A DNA stretch of 64,000 nt from an uncultured Prevotella sp. (GTDB lineage Bacteria > Bacteroidota > Bacteroidia > Bacteroidales > Bacteroidaceae). Below, in pieces: positions 42,786 to 51,709 of the stretch. Under the pieces are notes generated by a model, which was not told the origin of the DNA, ran no database searches, and worked only from the letters and a program-made list of their open reading frames with translations. Every line of letters starts with the position of its first letter. Positions within the stretch are counted from its first letter, which is position 1. Made by a program: the position numbers and the translations under genes. The stretch spans positions 24,290 through 88,289 of the forward strand of contig CALEKA010000121.1 of assembly GCA_937898715.1 (NCBI GenBank), given 5' to 3'.

Positions 42786-42865
42786 TTATAAAGCTAACGC
42801 GTTGGCGGATTTTGTTAACTTGTTTACCCGTTAACCAAGAATTCCGCCAACGGGTAGCTTTATAA
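42786..42865. repeat. Imperfect 26-bp inverted repeat (third repeat family)
   Basis: 42786-42811 and 42840-42865 pair with three differences; arms contain GTTGGCGGAAT. The loop reads GTTAACTTGTTTACCCGTTA. A stretched version of the same sequences occurs at 14898-15062. Confidence 0.85.
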
Positions 42866-42870
42866 TCTTA

Positions 42871-43180
42871 CTGAAGTTTCGGATTTAGAAAGGGTGGGCT
42901 GAAAGCCCAATGAATTCCATAGCCCAAGGCAACGCCTTGGGTAGAATTGATCAAGAATGATACGCCCTGTAAGGGCAGAAGTAAGGACAATATATTTCTA
43001 CTTTTGCCCTTACAGGGCGAAACAATACTGCTTACGGGATACCCAGGGCGATGCCCTGGGCTATGAATATCATTGGGCTTTTATCGTCATCATCGGCTGC
43101 GTCTCAGCAATTCAAGCAAGCTTGATTGCATTCGACTTGCACGATGATTCAGCCCGCCAATCCTAAATCCGAAACTTAAA
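42871..43180. mobile_element. MITE-like 310-bp nested palindrome with 15-bp TIRs
   Basis: Perfect TIRs AAGTTTCGGATTTAG (42874-42888) and its inverse (43163-43177). Inside lie a 25-bp inverted pair (42902-42926 with 43057-43081), a 21-bp pair with one mismatch (42963-42983 with 42999-43019), and small hairpins GGGCT/AGCCC, CCCAAGGC/GCCTTGGG and CCCAGGGC/GCCCTGGG. No open frame of note, so it would be non-autonomous. Confidence 0.85.
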
Positions 43181-43201
43181 TAACCTCAAAACTTAAAACT
43201 C

Positions 43202-44353
43202 TTACAGAGAATTAAGATGATTGATGAGCGGGTTGGCATACATCGTAAGGATGCGTTCGCGCAGGAAGGCTTCGTCCTTCTCGGGAAGGTCGATGAGCGA
43301 GATGCGCTGCTGTAGGTAGGTTTCGAAAGAGGCTTTCTCTGCTTCCGTATAGTGAGCAGCGTGCTCAGTGGAGTGGGTGAGGAGGTCGAGCGCTACGTAG
43401 TTGTTCGTAAAGATTTCGTAGCCCTGGTGAATGGCGCGGTCCATGCGTTCTGCCACGGCTTTGAAAAACTCGCCTTTCGGCAGGGCTGCATACTCGTCAA
43501 TCCAGGCGTTGATGGGCGAGGCGATACGGTAGACCACTTTGCCCTTATGGCCGAAGATGCCTGTCTTCATATTGATAAGGTCGTCCTGTTGGCTCTTCTT
43601 AAACGAGGCATCGTCGCGCTTTTGCTGAAATTCCTTTGCCTTGAGGAAGTCGCAAGGATCGTACTCGTACGAGATGGTGAGCGGTGTGATATTCAGTTCT
43701 TTAAGCCTCTCTACGGGAGTGCCCTCACCGCCCATAGCCATCATCTTGAGGATAGACTCTTGGGTGCGGTCGTTGGAGTCCTTAGCGCGTCCCTCGCGTT
43801 GGGCTATCCAGATGCCTTCGTGCTTCTCGCTTACGGCGAAGTGCATATATTCGCTCATGCGCTTGCTCGACATGAGCATCTCGCGCATACTTACCGAACG
43901 CTGTACGATGAACGACTTGTTGAGACGAACGAGCGTACGTATCCACGGATAGATGAGCAGGTTGTCGCCGATGGCTATCTCTATGGTGTTTTGAAATCCA
44001 TTATCAATGAGCAATACGTCGAGCAGTGCAGAGTCGAGCACGATATCGCGATGGTTGGACACGAAGGTGTAGGCTTCTGCACGTTTCTCTGCGGGGATGG
44101 CAGTGGCGTCGAGCGTGAGGCTCGTGGCGCATTGTGAGATGAGCTGCTTGATCAGCGGATAGAGCAAGGCTTTCTGAAATTCCAGATTGTCCTTGCTTGC
44201 AAGAGCCTTGGCCTTAAGCGCTTCCAAAGGAATTCCCTTATATAAGGACTGGATGATGGCGCAGAAGGTGGTGTCGGAGAATAGCTCATCGATGGCACCA
44301 GGTATCTCCTCGGGAAGAAGCGGACGGATGGCGTCGAAATCGTGTATATTCAT
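43202..44353 (-). CDS. PlsC-like 1-acylglycerol-3-phosphate acyltransferase family protein
   Basis: 383 residues. The acyltransferase signature is VSNHRDIVLDSALL (about residues 75-88), with a later LIYPWIRTLVRLNKSFIVQRS and the substrate segment IWIAQREGRAKDSNDRTQES. This is the Bacteroidetes version of the NHxxxxD motif. It probably acylates lysophosphatidate or a related membrane lipid precursor. Starts 19 bp after ddl and is the last gene of the PASTA-rluD-ddl operon, a conserved order in this group. Confidence 0.82.
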   Translation of the reverse strand: MNIHDFDAIRPLLPEEIPGAIDELFSDTTFCAIIQSLYKGIPLEALKAKALASKDNLEFQKALLYPLIKQLISQCATSLTLDATAIPAEKRAEAYTFVSNHRDIVLDSALLDVLLIDNGFQNTIEIAIGDNLLIYPWIRTLVRLNKSFIVQRSVSMREMLMSSKRMSEYMHFAVSEKHEGIWIAQREGRAKDSNDRTQESILKMMAMGGEGTPVERLKELNITPLTISYEYDPCDFLKAKEFQQKRDDASFKKSQQDDLINMKTGIFGHKGKVVYRIASPINAWIDEYAALPKGEFFKAVAERMDRAIHQGYEIFTNNYVALDLLTHSTEHAAHYTEAEKASFETYLQQRISLIDLPEKDEAFLRERILTMYANPLINHLNSL

Positions 44354-44372
44354 GGTGGGGAAGATTAGAGAG

Positions 44373-45371
44373 TTAGCATAGTTTGCCTTCGATGATCTCG
44401 CTCAGCACGTCTTTGATGTCCATGTCTGAAGCGCGCACCTGCTGGGGAATGAAGCTGGTGGGCGTCATGCCAGGAGTGGTGTTGATCTCAAGCATGTTGA
44501 TCTGCTCGTTACCCTTTTCGCCAGAGAGAATGTAGTCTATACGGATGATGCCGTAGCAACCGAGAATCTTATAGATGTGTTTCGTCATATCGCTTACGCG
44601 CTGAGCCGTTTCGGGAGCAATACGAGCAGGAGTGATTTCGTCAGACTTATTGTTGTACTTGGCATCGTAGTCGAAGAATTCGTCGTGGGTGACTACTTCG
44701 GTGATGGGGAATGTATAGAGTTCGCCATTTTGCTTCTTAAAACAGCCACAAGTGATTTCCGTGCCGCTCATCATCTTTTCTATCATCACCTCGTCGCTCT
44801 CTACCATAGCTTTCTCAATGGCTGCGCGCAAGGCATCAGCAAACTTTACTTTGGTCACACCAAAGCTGGATCCGCCAGCATTGGGCTTCACGAAGCAGGG
44901 AATGCCAAGACGTTCAGCGAGCTGCTTCTCTATTTCGGGAGTCACAACGTCGCCCTTACGGATAAGTACAGAGTCGGAAATGTGGAGCTCGGGGAAGGCA
45001 CGCAGGAAATTGTTGAGCGCAAACTTATTGAATGTCATAGCTTCAACGAGTACACCGCTGGTGGAGTAGGGCATACCGATCATGTCGAAGTAGCCCTGGA
45101 GAAGTCCGTTTTCACCAGGAGTGCCGTGGATAGTGATATAAGCGAAGTCGAAGTCGTGACGGCCATCGGATGCGGTGAATGAGAAGTCTTCACGATTGAC
45201 GTGGCAAGTCTCTTGACCATAGAGTACGGTCCAATTGCCTGCCTTGATTTCTACAATGTAGCAGTTATACTTGTCTTTGTCCATGAAGGACAGAATGCCT
45301 TCGGCTGAGCGGAGGGATACATCATGCTCGGAGGAGTCGCCTCCGGCTACAATGGCGATTGTACGTTTCAT
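44373..45371 (-). CDS. ddl: D-alanine--D-alanine ligase
   Basis: 332 residues from the ATG at 45371 (MKRTIAIVAGGDSSEHDVSLRSAE); the 28 codons before it have no Ddl character. The ATP-grasp ligase has ITIHGTPGENGLLQGYFDMIGMPYSTSG, FVKPNAGGSSFGVTKVK, GCYGIIRIDYIL and the C-terminal EINTTPGMTPTSFIPQQ. It makes the D-Ala-D-Ala dipeptide for peptidoglycan in the cytoplasm. It lies in an operon with the pseudouridine synthase and PASTA protein. The 220 bp before it carry short repeats of CAACTCTTCAATTTGT (about 45533-45590). Confidence 0.95.
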   Translation of the reverse strand: MKRTIAIVAGGDSSEHDVSLRSAEGILSFMDKDKYNCYIVEIKAGNWTVLYGQETCHVNREDFSFTASDGRHDFDFAYITIHGTPGENGLLQGYFDMIGMPYSTSGVLVEAMTFNKFALNNFLRAFPELHISDSVLIRKGDVVTPEIEKQLAERLGIPCFVKPNAGGSSFGVTKVKFADALRAAIEKAMVESDEVMIEKMMSGTEITCGCFKKQNGELYTFPITEVVTHDEFFDYDAKYNNKSDEITPARIAPETAQRVSDMTKHIYKILGCYGIIRIDYILSGEKGNEQINMLEINTTPGMTPTSFIPQQVRASDMDIKDVLSEIIEGKLC

Positions 45372-45592
45372 AACGAATATGATGATTGAATATTTTAAAT
45401 GCTTTTTGTGTGATGAGGATTTCCTCTTTTGGCACTTGGGAAAATGTTGGGTCAATGTCAGTTCTTGACTTATCTACGTCTCTCCAAGTGGCATATGCTT
45501 ATCATTCTAAAACTTTGGAAAGTATCCTCTTAACTTAATAACTCTTCAATTTGTCAACTCTTCAATTTATCAACTTATCAACTCTTAACCTC

Positions 45593-46795
45593 TCAGAATC
45601 CTCCTTGCTTGGCTTGTGCACTTTCAAGTAGGGTGTCCCACTTTTGCAGTAGCGCAGTCATGTCGGCGGGCAGTTCGGTGGTGAAGTCCATCTCCTTGCC
45701 CGTCTTAGGATGTTTAAATCCAAGGGTGCGAGCGTGAAGAGCTTGACGTGGACACGTTGCAAAGCAGTTGCGAATAAAACTGTTGTAACTGCCTGATGAA
45801 TTTCCGCGTAGTACTTTGTCGCCGCCGTAGCGTTCATCGTTGAAGAGTGGATGGCCGATGTGCTTCATGTGAACTCGGATCTGGTGGGTACGACCTGTCT
45901 CAAGAATGCATTCTACGAGGGTGACGTAGCCATAGCGCTTTAGCACTCGATAATGCGTTACGGCATGCTTACCTATACCTGAGTCGGGGGCAAATACAGC
46001 CATCTGCATGCGGTCGCGTGGATTGCGAGCTATGTTGCCTTCTATGCGTCCTTCATCGTCAGTAAGATTGCCCCATACGAGGGCATTGTACCGACGGCGC
46101 GTAGTCTTATTGAAGAACTGCACACCCAATTTTGTCTTCGCATCGGCGGTCTTTGCCACGACAAGCAGTCCAGAGGTGTCTTTGTCTATACGGTGTACAA
46201 GACCTACGGCGGGATCGTTGGGATCGTACTTGGGATCGTCCTTCAAGTGCCATGCAATGGCATTGACCAACGTGCCTGTATAATTGCCGCATCCAGGATG
46301 TACTACTAATCCTGCAGGCTTATTGACAACGAGCAGTTCGCTATCTTCGTATACGATATCAAGGGGGATATCCTCTGCCTCAATCTTATTCTCATAACGT
46401 GGACGATCGAGCAGAAGTGTTAGTATGTCAAAGGGCTTTACGCGATAGTTGCTCTTGACAGGCTTATCGTTGACGTGAATAAATCCTGCTTTAGCAGCAG
46501 CTTGTATGCGGTTGCGGGAGGTGTCGCGCAAGTGGTCCATTAAGAATTTGTCCACTCGTAACAACTGTTGCCCTTTATCTGCTACTACACGATAATGTTC
46601 ATAGAGCGCAGCCGACTCTTCGCCTTCTTCATCGTCGTCGTCAAAGTCGGCAGAAGATATACCGTCGTTAAGGGCTTCTTGACAAGAATTCTCGGCCGCC
46701 TTCTCTTGCTCGGTAGCTGCTAATTCTTGCTCAATAGCAAAATCTTGTTTGTGGACGCCTAAATCTTGCTCGTTGGTGTATTTATTTTCTTTCAA
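45593..46795 (-). CDS. rluD: RluD-like 23S rRNA pseudouridine synthase with acidic N-terminal extension
   Basis: 400 residues. Residues 1-70 are an Asp/Glu/Gln-rich extension (DDDDEEGEE at about 53-61). An S4 domain follows (RVDKFLMDHLRDTSRNRIQ). The catalytic RluA-family motif is GLVHRIDKDTSGLLVVAKT, with the Asp in HRIDKDTSG. ILETGRTHQIRVHMKHIGHPL is also diagnostic. It converts uridines of 23S rRNA helix 69 to pseudouridine. The extension is longer than in E. coli RluD and has no in-frame alternative Met before the S4 domain. Confidence 0.93.
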   Translation of the reverse strand: MKENKYTNEQDLGVHKQDFAIEQELAATEQEKAAENSCQEALNDGISSADFDDDDEEGEESAALYEHYRVVADKGQQLLRVDKFLMDHLRDTSRNRIQAAAKAGFIHVNDKPVKSNYRVKPFDILTLLLDRPRYENKIEAEDIPLDIVYEDSELLVVNKPAGLVVHPGCGNYTGTLVNAIAWHLKDDPKYDPNDPAVGLVHRIDKDTSGLLVVAKTADAKTKLGVQFFNKTTRRRYNALVWGNLTDDEGRIEGNIARNPRDRMQMAVFAPDSGIGKHAVTHYRVLKRYGYVTLVECILETGRTHQIRVHMKHIGHPLFNDERYGGDKVLRGNSSGSYNSFIRNCFATCPRQALHARTLGFKHPKTGKEMDFTTELPADMTALLQKWDTLLESAQAKQGGF

Positions 46796-46852
46796 AGTAA
46801 GTCTTGCAATAATAAATGGTGTGGGGATTTCTTTTTAGGGCAACATTCTGCC

Positions 46853-47557
46853 TTATTCTTTTTCTGACACAAAATCTTCTTTGTGCGAGGACGAGGTAGT
46901 CCCTTCGTTGCTGCCGCTCTCGTCGATGTAGTCCTCATCTTTTTCAGGAGGGGGCGCATTGAGAATGTAGTCAAGGCTATCGTTACCATTATAGGTGTCG
47001 CTCACACCACCTTGGCCTACGACCAATGTGATGGGGGAGGTAACAGAAACTTTTGTACCTGCTACCACATTTCTACCATTTACCTTGACGCCGTACACCC
47101 AGTCAGGATCGCCCACAACGTATTCTGTAGCAGCAAGTTTAAATCCAAGTACGCGCAATTTGTCCTCAGCCTCACGACGTGAACAGTTGTCTGCTACGTC
47201 GGGGATGGCTATCTGTCGTGGACCATTGGCGTTGATGGTAAGATAAATAATGCGTCCAGGCTTTACTTTTTCGCCAGATTTGATACTCTGCTCCAATACG
47301 GAAAATGGAGCCGCATTGTAGACATAGCCTGTATCCGTCACCTCCATCTTGAGTCCCATCGCTTCGAGCTTCTTTTCAGCCACGCTTTGATCCATGCCGC
47401 ATACGTTGGGCACCACCACTTCTTCTCCGTGGTGGGTATAAATATTGATAAAGATGAGCGAGGCGATGCCCAGCACGATGGTGGTCACCACGATGCCTAA
47501 GCAGTTGCCAAACAATACTCGGCTGAATATCTTCTTGAAAAAATCGGAGATAGTCAT
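46853..47557 (-). CDS. PASTA domain membrane protein
   Basis: 234 residues. A short cytoplasmic start and one membrane helix (FGNCLGIVVTTIVLGIASLIF, about 16-36) are followed by PASTA modules (VVPNVCGMDQSVAEKKLEAMGLKM; IPDVADNCSRREAEDKLRVLGFKL; and a third, weaker one ending LVVGQGG). PASTA domains bind peptidoglycan fragments or act as spacers. Unlike PknB there is no kinase domain. The acidic Ser-rich tail ends EKE. First gene of the rluD/ddl/acyltransferase operon; -7 candidate TACCTTTG is the complement of 47656-47663. Confidence 0.9.
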   Translation of the reverse strand: MTISDFFKKIFSRVLFGNCLGIVVTTIVLGIASLIFINIYTHHGEEVVVPNVCGMDQSVAEKKLEAMGLKMEVTDTGYVYNAAPFSVLEQSIKSGEKVKPGRIIYLTINANGPRQIAIPDVADNCSRREAEDKLRVLGFKLAATEYVVGDPDWVYGVKVNGRNVVAGTKVSVTSPITLVVGQGGVSDTYNGNDSLDYILNAPPPEKDEDYIDESGSNEGTTSSSHKEDFVSEKE

Positions 47558-47964
47558 AATCTCTTGTTTCTTTTAGGTTGGGGGAAAGGGGCTACTCATG
47601 CTTTTCGTTAACTCACGCTTCTTGTTAAGCTGTTGCCGCTTGTCCCTTTATAGGGCAAAGGTAGCATAAAATTGGCTACTCTGCCCTATTTAACTCTTGT
47701 TTTTTTGAATGTGCTATGGGAAAAGCTTTGCTTCTTGCTACTATAATTGTCTGATAGTGAACTTTCTTCTCTTATGGTGGTGTCGTGAGTATACTTGATT
47801 TAGGGTATAAAAAAACTGATACCACGTTGCATTTTGCAATGTGGTATCAGTCTCAGTGCTCTTTCCTATGCAATCTATGCTTGTGCTTATTTAAGCATAC
47901 ATTGTCGTGCTTGAGAGTAAGGAACGCTTATTCTTAAGCTTGTATGGAAAGGAGTGCTGATTTA
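47558..47964. other. Intergenic region with the rpmH terminator
   Basis: No gene. It holds the minus-strand -7 candidate for the PASTA operon (47656-47663) and the rpmH terminator (47808-47851). Confidence 0.7.
47808..47851 (-). terminator. Terminator of rpmH
   Basis: Arms 47815-47831 and 47835-47851 (ACTGATACCACGTTGCA and inverse) pair over 17 bp with one G-T. On the minus strand a run of seven or more Ts follows. It lies 113 bp past the rpmH stop. Confidence 0.92.
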
Positions 47965-48123
47965 TTAGTTCTTACCATGAACTTCGTCAGACACGGTCAA
48001 CTTTTTGCGACCTTTGGCACGACGAGCGGCCAAAACGCGACGACCGTTAGCTGTCTGCATACGCTGACGGAAACCATGCTTGTTGTTTCTCTTTCTGTTG
48101 TGGGGTTGGAATGTTCTTTTCAT
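47965..48123 (-). CDS. rpmH: 50S ribosomal protein L34
   Basis: 52 residues from the ATG at 48123 ([20 protein letters not shown]). The frame opens 20 codons earlier, but L34 always starts at MKRT. The strongly basic body ([16 protein letters not shown]) is diagnostic. A full promoter lies at 48246-48277 and a strong terminator follows. No rnpA or oriC-type cluster is next to it. Confidence 0.97.
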   Translation of the reverse strand: MKRTFQPHNRKRNNKHGFRQRMQTANGRRVLAARRAKGRKKLTVSDEVHGKN

Positions 48124-48245
48124 TTTCGTTATGCTGTTTTTTTGTTTTGATATACATATCAGTTGAGCGGGAAAGGTCAGCACTTAACCATTGTTACAGA
48201 CCTCACGGCCTCGTTACTTATGAGGCACCTTCTCACTTCGGGTTG

Positions 48246-48277
48246 CAAAGGTAGGAAAACTTTTGTGAATGAGCAAA
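48246..48277 (-). promoter_or_regulatory. Promoter of rpmH
   Basis: The complement gives TTTG (48274-48277), 20 nt, TACCTTTG (48246-48253), a complete match to the group consensus. Confidence 0.85.
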
Positions 48278-48307
48278 CTATCACGTTAGTTTTTTACTTT
48301 TCGTGCT

Positions 48308-48416
48308 CGAAATGACTTAAGTAATGACCTAAGCAATGGCTTAGCAATGACCTAAGCAATGACTTAGCAATGGCTTAAGCAATGACTTAGCGGTGACCTA
48401 TGCAATAGCTTAATGA
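48308..48416. repeat. Degenerate tandem repeat of 11-15 bp (AATGACTTAAGC type)
   Basis: About nine copies of AATGACYTA(A)GC lie between the trpS stop and the rpmH promoter. With the promoter they account for the 330-bp gap 48124-48452, which has no gene. Confidence 0.8.
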
Positions 48417-48452
48417 GGGACGCATGTAGGTACGTGGGGAAGGATGTGGATC

Positions 48453-49544
48453 TTATTTTTGGAAGCGCTTGGCTTGCTCAGCGATGAGTTCCTTGTCGTC
48501 GAAATAGTTGATCTTCATGGCGCGTCGTACGTCGCTCAAGGTGTCGGCTGCTACGGCACGAGCTTCCTCGCATCCTTTGCGGAGCATTTCGTATACGGCG
48601 GGGATGTCTTTTTCGAATTCTGCACGGCGCTGGCGGATAGGCTCAAGTTCTTCTTGAAGTATCTTGTTGAGGAATTTCTTTACCTTCATGTCGCCTAGTC
48701 CGCCGCGTTGATAATGCTCTTTTACCTCGTCAAGACTTTGGTATTCTGGCCAATAGAGTCCGAAGTGCTCGGGCTTGCAGAATGCATCGAGGTAGGTGAA
48801 TACGGTGTTCCCTTCGATGTGTCCGGGATCTTCTACGCGCAAGTGGGTGGGGTCGGTATACATGGATTTAACCTTCTTCTCCACTTCTTTGGCGCTTTCG
48901 GAGAGATAAATGCAGTTGCCGAGGCTTTTTGACATTTTTGCTTTGCCATCGGTACCTGGCAGGCGTAGGCATGCCGCGTTGTTGGGGAGGAGAATGCTGG
49001 GCTCTACGAGTGTTTCACCGTAAATGTGATTGAAGCGACGTACGATTTCTGTAGCCTGCTCGAGCATGGGTTTTTGGTCCTCGCCAGCGGGAACGGTGGT
49101 AGCACGGAATGCTGTGATGTCGGCTGCCTGACTGATGGGGTAGGTGAAAAATCCTACGGGGATGCTCGATTCGAAGCCTCGCATGCCTATCTCGGTCTTA
49201 ACGGTAGGGTTGCGTTGAAGTCGGCTTACGGTGACGAGGTCCATAAAATAGAAACTCAACTCGCAGAGTTCTGGTATCTGGCTCTGAATAAAGATGGTAA
49301 TCTTGCTTGGGTCGAGTCCTACGGAGAGGTAGTCGAGTGCTACTTCAATTACGTTCTGACGCACTTTTTCAGGGTTGTCAATGTTGTCAGTCAGTGCCTG
49401 AGCATCGGCTATGAAGACAAACATCTTCTTGAAATCACCTTCGTTTTGAAGTTCTACTCTGCGTCGCAGTGAACCTACGTAGTGACCTATGTGAAGGCGA
49501 CCTGTGGGGCGGTCGCCGGTGAGTATTACCGTATCTTTTGCCAT
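48453..49544 (-). CDS. trpS: Tryptophanyl-tRNA synthetase
   Basis: 363 residues. Class I synthetase with the HIGH motif in [19 protein letters not shown] and the KMSKS loop as [14 protein letters not shown]. The adenylate and Trp site region has [22 protein letters not shown]. It charges tRNA-Trp. Monocistronic; divergent from pflA across a shared promoter region. Confidence 0.96.
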   Translation of the reverse strand: MAKDTVILTGDRPTGRLHIGHYVGSLRRRVELQNEGDFKKMFVFIADAQALTDNIDNPEKVRQNVIEVALDYLSVGLDPSKITIFIQSQIPELCELSFYFMDLVTVSRLQRNPTVKTEIGMRGFESSIPVGFFTYPISQAADITAFRATTVPAGEDQKPMLEQATEIVRRFNHIYGETLVEPSILLPNNAACLRLPGTDGKAKMSKSLGNCIYLSESAKEVEKKVKSMYTDPTHLRVEDPGHIEGNTVFTYLDAFCKPEHFGLYWPEYQSLDEVKEHYQRGGLGDMKVKKFLNKILQEELEPIRQRRAEFEKDIPAVYEMLRKGCEEARAVAADTLSDVRRAMKINYFDDKELIAEQAKRFQK

Positions 49545-49610
49545 AGTGCTGGTTTGTTTTTGCTTGGGATGTCAATGCTTTATTGCATTGCACGATGTTA
49601 AATTTGTGGG

Positions 49611-49648
49611 CAAAGATACGCTTTTTTTATAAGTCTTGCGTAACTTTG
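49611..49648. promoter_or_regulatory. Divergent -7 elements of trpS (minus) and pflA (plus)
   Basis: The complement of 49611-49618 is TATCTTTG (trpS, 66 bp upstream). Plus-strand 49641-49648 is TAACTTTG (pflA). Neither has a clear TTTG at 19-21 bp, so these are partial matches. Confidence 0.55.
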
Positions 49649-49722
49649 CACGGACAAAAGCATATTTCACTTCGTGTGTTAATGCATTTTGCTACGTTTT
49701 ATCCTCAATAACACCACCACTA

Positions 49723-50460
49723 ATGATGCAGATACGCGTTCACAGTTACGAGTCAATGGGTACCTTTGATGGGCCTGGACTTCGCTATGTAGTGTTTCTT
49801 CAGGGCTGCCCTTTTCGCTGTCTTTATTGTGCTAATCCCGATACGATAGATGCTGTGGGGGAAAGCAAACTGACGGATCCTGACTATATTGTGGCGCAAG
49901 CCGTCTCGTTTAAGCCATTCTTTGGTAAGCGTGGTGGAATAACTTTCTCTGGAGGAGAGCCTACGGTGCAGGCTGAGGCGCTCTTGCCTCTGTTTGAAAA
50001 ACTGCATGCTGAGGGGATACATATTTGTGTGGACTCTAATGGTGCTATTTGGAATAAGCATGTAGAGGCGCTCTTGCGTGAGACTGATCTTGTGATGCTT
50101 GATGTGAAAGAGATCAATGATGAGCGTCATCAGTATATTACAGGTAGAAGTAATGCACAGACACTTCGCACGGCGGAGTGGCTTGAGGAGAATAAGCGTC
50201 CTTTTTGGCTGCGCTACGTATTGGTGCCAGGGGTGAGTAATTTTGAGGAAGACTTACGTGCGCTTGGTGAACACTTCAAGGATTATAGTATGCTTCAGCG
50301 TGTAGAACTTCTTCCATATCACACGCTTGGTGTGCATAAATACGAGGCATTGGGCTGGGAATATAAGCTGAAGGATGTACCTGTCAATACGGCAGAACAA
50401 AAGGATGAGGCTGAACGAGTGCTGAGAATGTATTTTGGCGATAAATTGGTAGTCAATTAA
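49723..50460 (+). CDS. pflA: Pyruvate formate-lyase activating enzyme (radical SAM)
   Basis: 245 residues from the ATG at 49723 (MMQIRVHSYESMGTFDGPGLRYVVFLQGC). The longer frame from 49636 would include the -7 element at 49641-49648 and lacks family similarity, so the later start is used. The radical SAM cluster motif is CPFRCLYC (CxxxCxxC), and GGITFSGGEPTVQ binds SAM. It makes the glycyl radical on Gly713 of PflB. The LuxR-type gene follows by 18 bp. Confidence 0.95.
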   Translation: MMQIRVHSYESMGTFDGPGLRYVVFLQGCPFRCLYCANPDTIDAVGESKLTDPDYIVAQAVSFKPFFGKRGGITFSGGEPTVQAEALLPLFEKLHAEGIHICVDSNGAIWNKHVEALLRETDLVMLDVKEINDERHQYITGRSNAQTLRTAEWLEENKRPFWLRYVLVPGVSNFEEDLRALGEHFKDYSMLQRVELLPYHTLGVHKYEALGWEYKLKDVPVNTAEQKDEAERVLRMYFGDKLVVN

Positions 50461-50478
50461 TAGGATATTTATAAAAAG

Positions 50479-51105
50479 ATGCGTCCATCAATAGCAATAG
50501 TAGCACCCAATACGTTGGCATGCATAGGATTGTCAGACATCATACGCCGTATGATGCCTGGAGCTGATGTATGCCTTTTTTCTCACTATACAGATTTGGT
50601 GGAATGCGAGGAAGCTGATGCTTTCTTTCATTACTTCGCTTCTTCTGCAGAAGTGTTGGCGGGGGCTACATTTTTCTTGCAACGCCAGCACAAGACGATT
50701 GTCCTGATTCATGGTGATGAAGCTAACCATCTGCCTCAAGGATTCCATACGCTCAACGTTTTTCTTCCCGAGAAAGATCTGATTCGTGCCATACTCTCTC
50801 TCGCTAATCGCTCTCACGGTCAACGTGCTCAACAATTAGAAGCTTTACGTCAGGCTCAACATCCCATAGAGCATAGTGAGCAAGTGGAGAAAAGACCCCG
50901 TCTTACGCCTCGCGAGCGTGAAGTGCTGAAAGGAATTGTAGAGGGAAAGATTAATAAGGAAATAGCAGCTCAAATGGGCGTAACCCTTGCTACGGTCATT
51001 ACGCATCGTAACAATCTGACGGAGAAGCTCGGTACGCGAAGTGTTTCGGCGCTCACCATCTTTGCCGTAATGCATGGCATTGTAAGGAGTGAAGATCTTA
51101 TCTGA
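50479..51105 (+). CDS. LuxR-family HTH regulator with degenerate receiver-like N-terminus
   Basis: 208 residues. The C-terminal HTH (about 140-205) is a clear LuxR/FixJ type: RLTPREREVLKGIVEGKINKEIAAQMGVTLATVITHRNNL. The N-terminal 120 residues have receiver-like spacing (IAIVAPNTLACIGLSDIIRRMM) but no Asp-Asp pocket or phosphorylated Asp at the usual place. It may act without phosphorylation or sense a ligand. It is transcribed with pflA, suggesting a link to anaerobic or energy metabolism; this is inference. Confidence 0.82.
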   Translation: MRPSIAIVAPNTLACIGLSDIIRRMMPGADVCLFSHYTDLVECEEADAFFHYFASSAEVLAGATFFLQRQHKTIVLIHGDEANHLPQGFHTLNVFLPEKDLIRAILSLANRSHGQRAQQLEALRQAQHPIEHSEQVEKRPRLTPREREVLKGIVEGKINKEIAAQMGVTLATVITHRNNLTEKLGTRSVSALTIFAVMHGIVRSEDLI

Positions 51106-51200
51106 ATGCGGATTCTGCGAGTGCTGAAATGTATGGTTCTATAAGGCAGAATTTTTCATGGCTTACGAATAGGGATGCAAGCAGTGCATATTAAAATGGC

Positions 51201-51241
51201 AGAAAAAGGATGGCTGGGTAATAACCTGCCATCCTTTTTCT
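51201..51241. terminator. Bidirectional terminator
   Basis: 14-bp perfect arms (51201-51214 and 51228-51241) with A-run and T-run flanks serve both the LuxR-type gene (plus) and the DUF4834 gene (minus). Confidence 0.9.
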
Positions 51242-51286
51242 GTGCTTATCGGCAATTTGTAAGTACTCTTTTATATATTTAGAAGA

Positions 51287-51595
51287 TTACACCTCTTCGA
51301 AATCTACGTACTCACCCTCGCTTTTGTCAAAAATCTTGCCGCTTCGGCGCTGACGTGAATTGGCGCGGGATCCTTCATGATGAGCATTGCCTGAAGAATA
51401 GGAGGTGTGAGGGCGTTCCGTGTTTCTTGAGTTGTTGGGGTGCTGATTAGGCTGTTGCCATGACTGGCTGCCCATGTTCCATGCGGATTTGCCCTTCGAT
51501 CCGAAGAGCATCTGAAATCCCATGCGCAGTATACCCCATACTACGAAGAAAAGGCCGAATATAAGGATAAATAAGCATCCAAGGAATTGTGACAT
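51287..51595 (-). CDS. DUF4834 family small membrane protein
   Basis: 102 residues. One N-terminal helix (FLGCLFILIFGLFFVVWGILRMGFQMLFG, about 4-32) is followed by a polar Gln/Asn/Ser/His-rich tail ending in DKSEGEYVDFEEV. This is the pattern of the Bacteroidetes DUF4834 family, of unknown function. It lies 114 bp after the phosphatidylserine synthase gene on the same strand and may be co-transcribed with it. Confidence 0.8.
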   Translation of the reverse strand: MSQFLGCLFILIFGLFFVVWGILRMGFQMLFGSKGKSAWNMGSQSWQQPNQHPNNSRNTERPHTSYSSGNAHHEGSRANSRQRRSGKIFDKSEGEYVDFEEV

Positions 51596-51709
51596 GTCTG
51601 TGAAGTATCTCTTTTGTAGGGTTAGGAAATATGAGCGAAGTGGCTATGGAAGATGGAATGTCTTATGCCCCAATGCTCGTAACAGACAGCGCTGTGCGCG
51701 TCCTACCCA

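Noticed and set aside
45533..45590. CAACTCTTCAATTTGT repeats as an operator
   Set aside because: They lie between two genes of one operon and look like simple slippage; similar AT-rich strings occur elsewhere.
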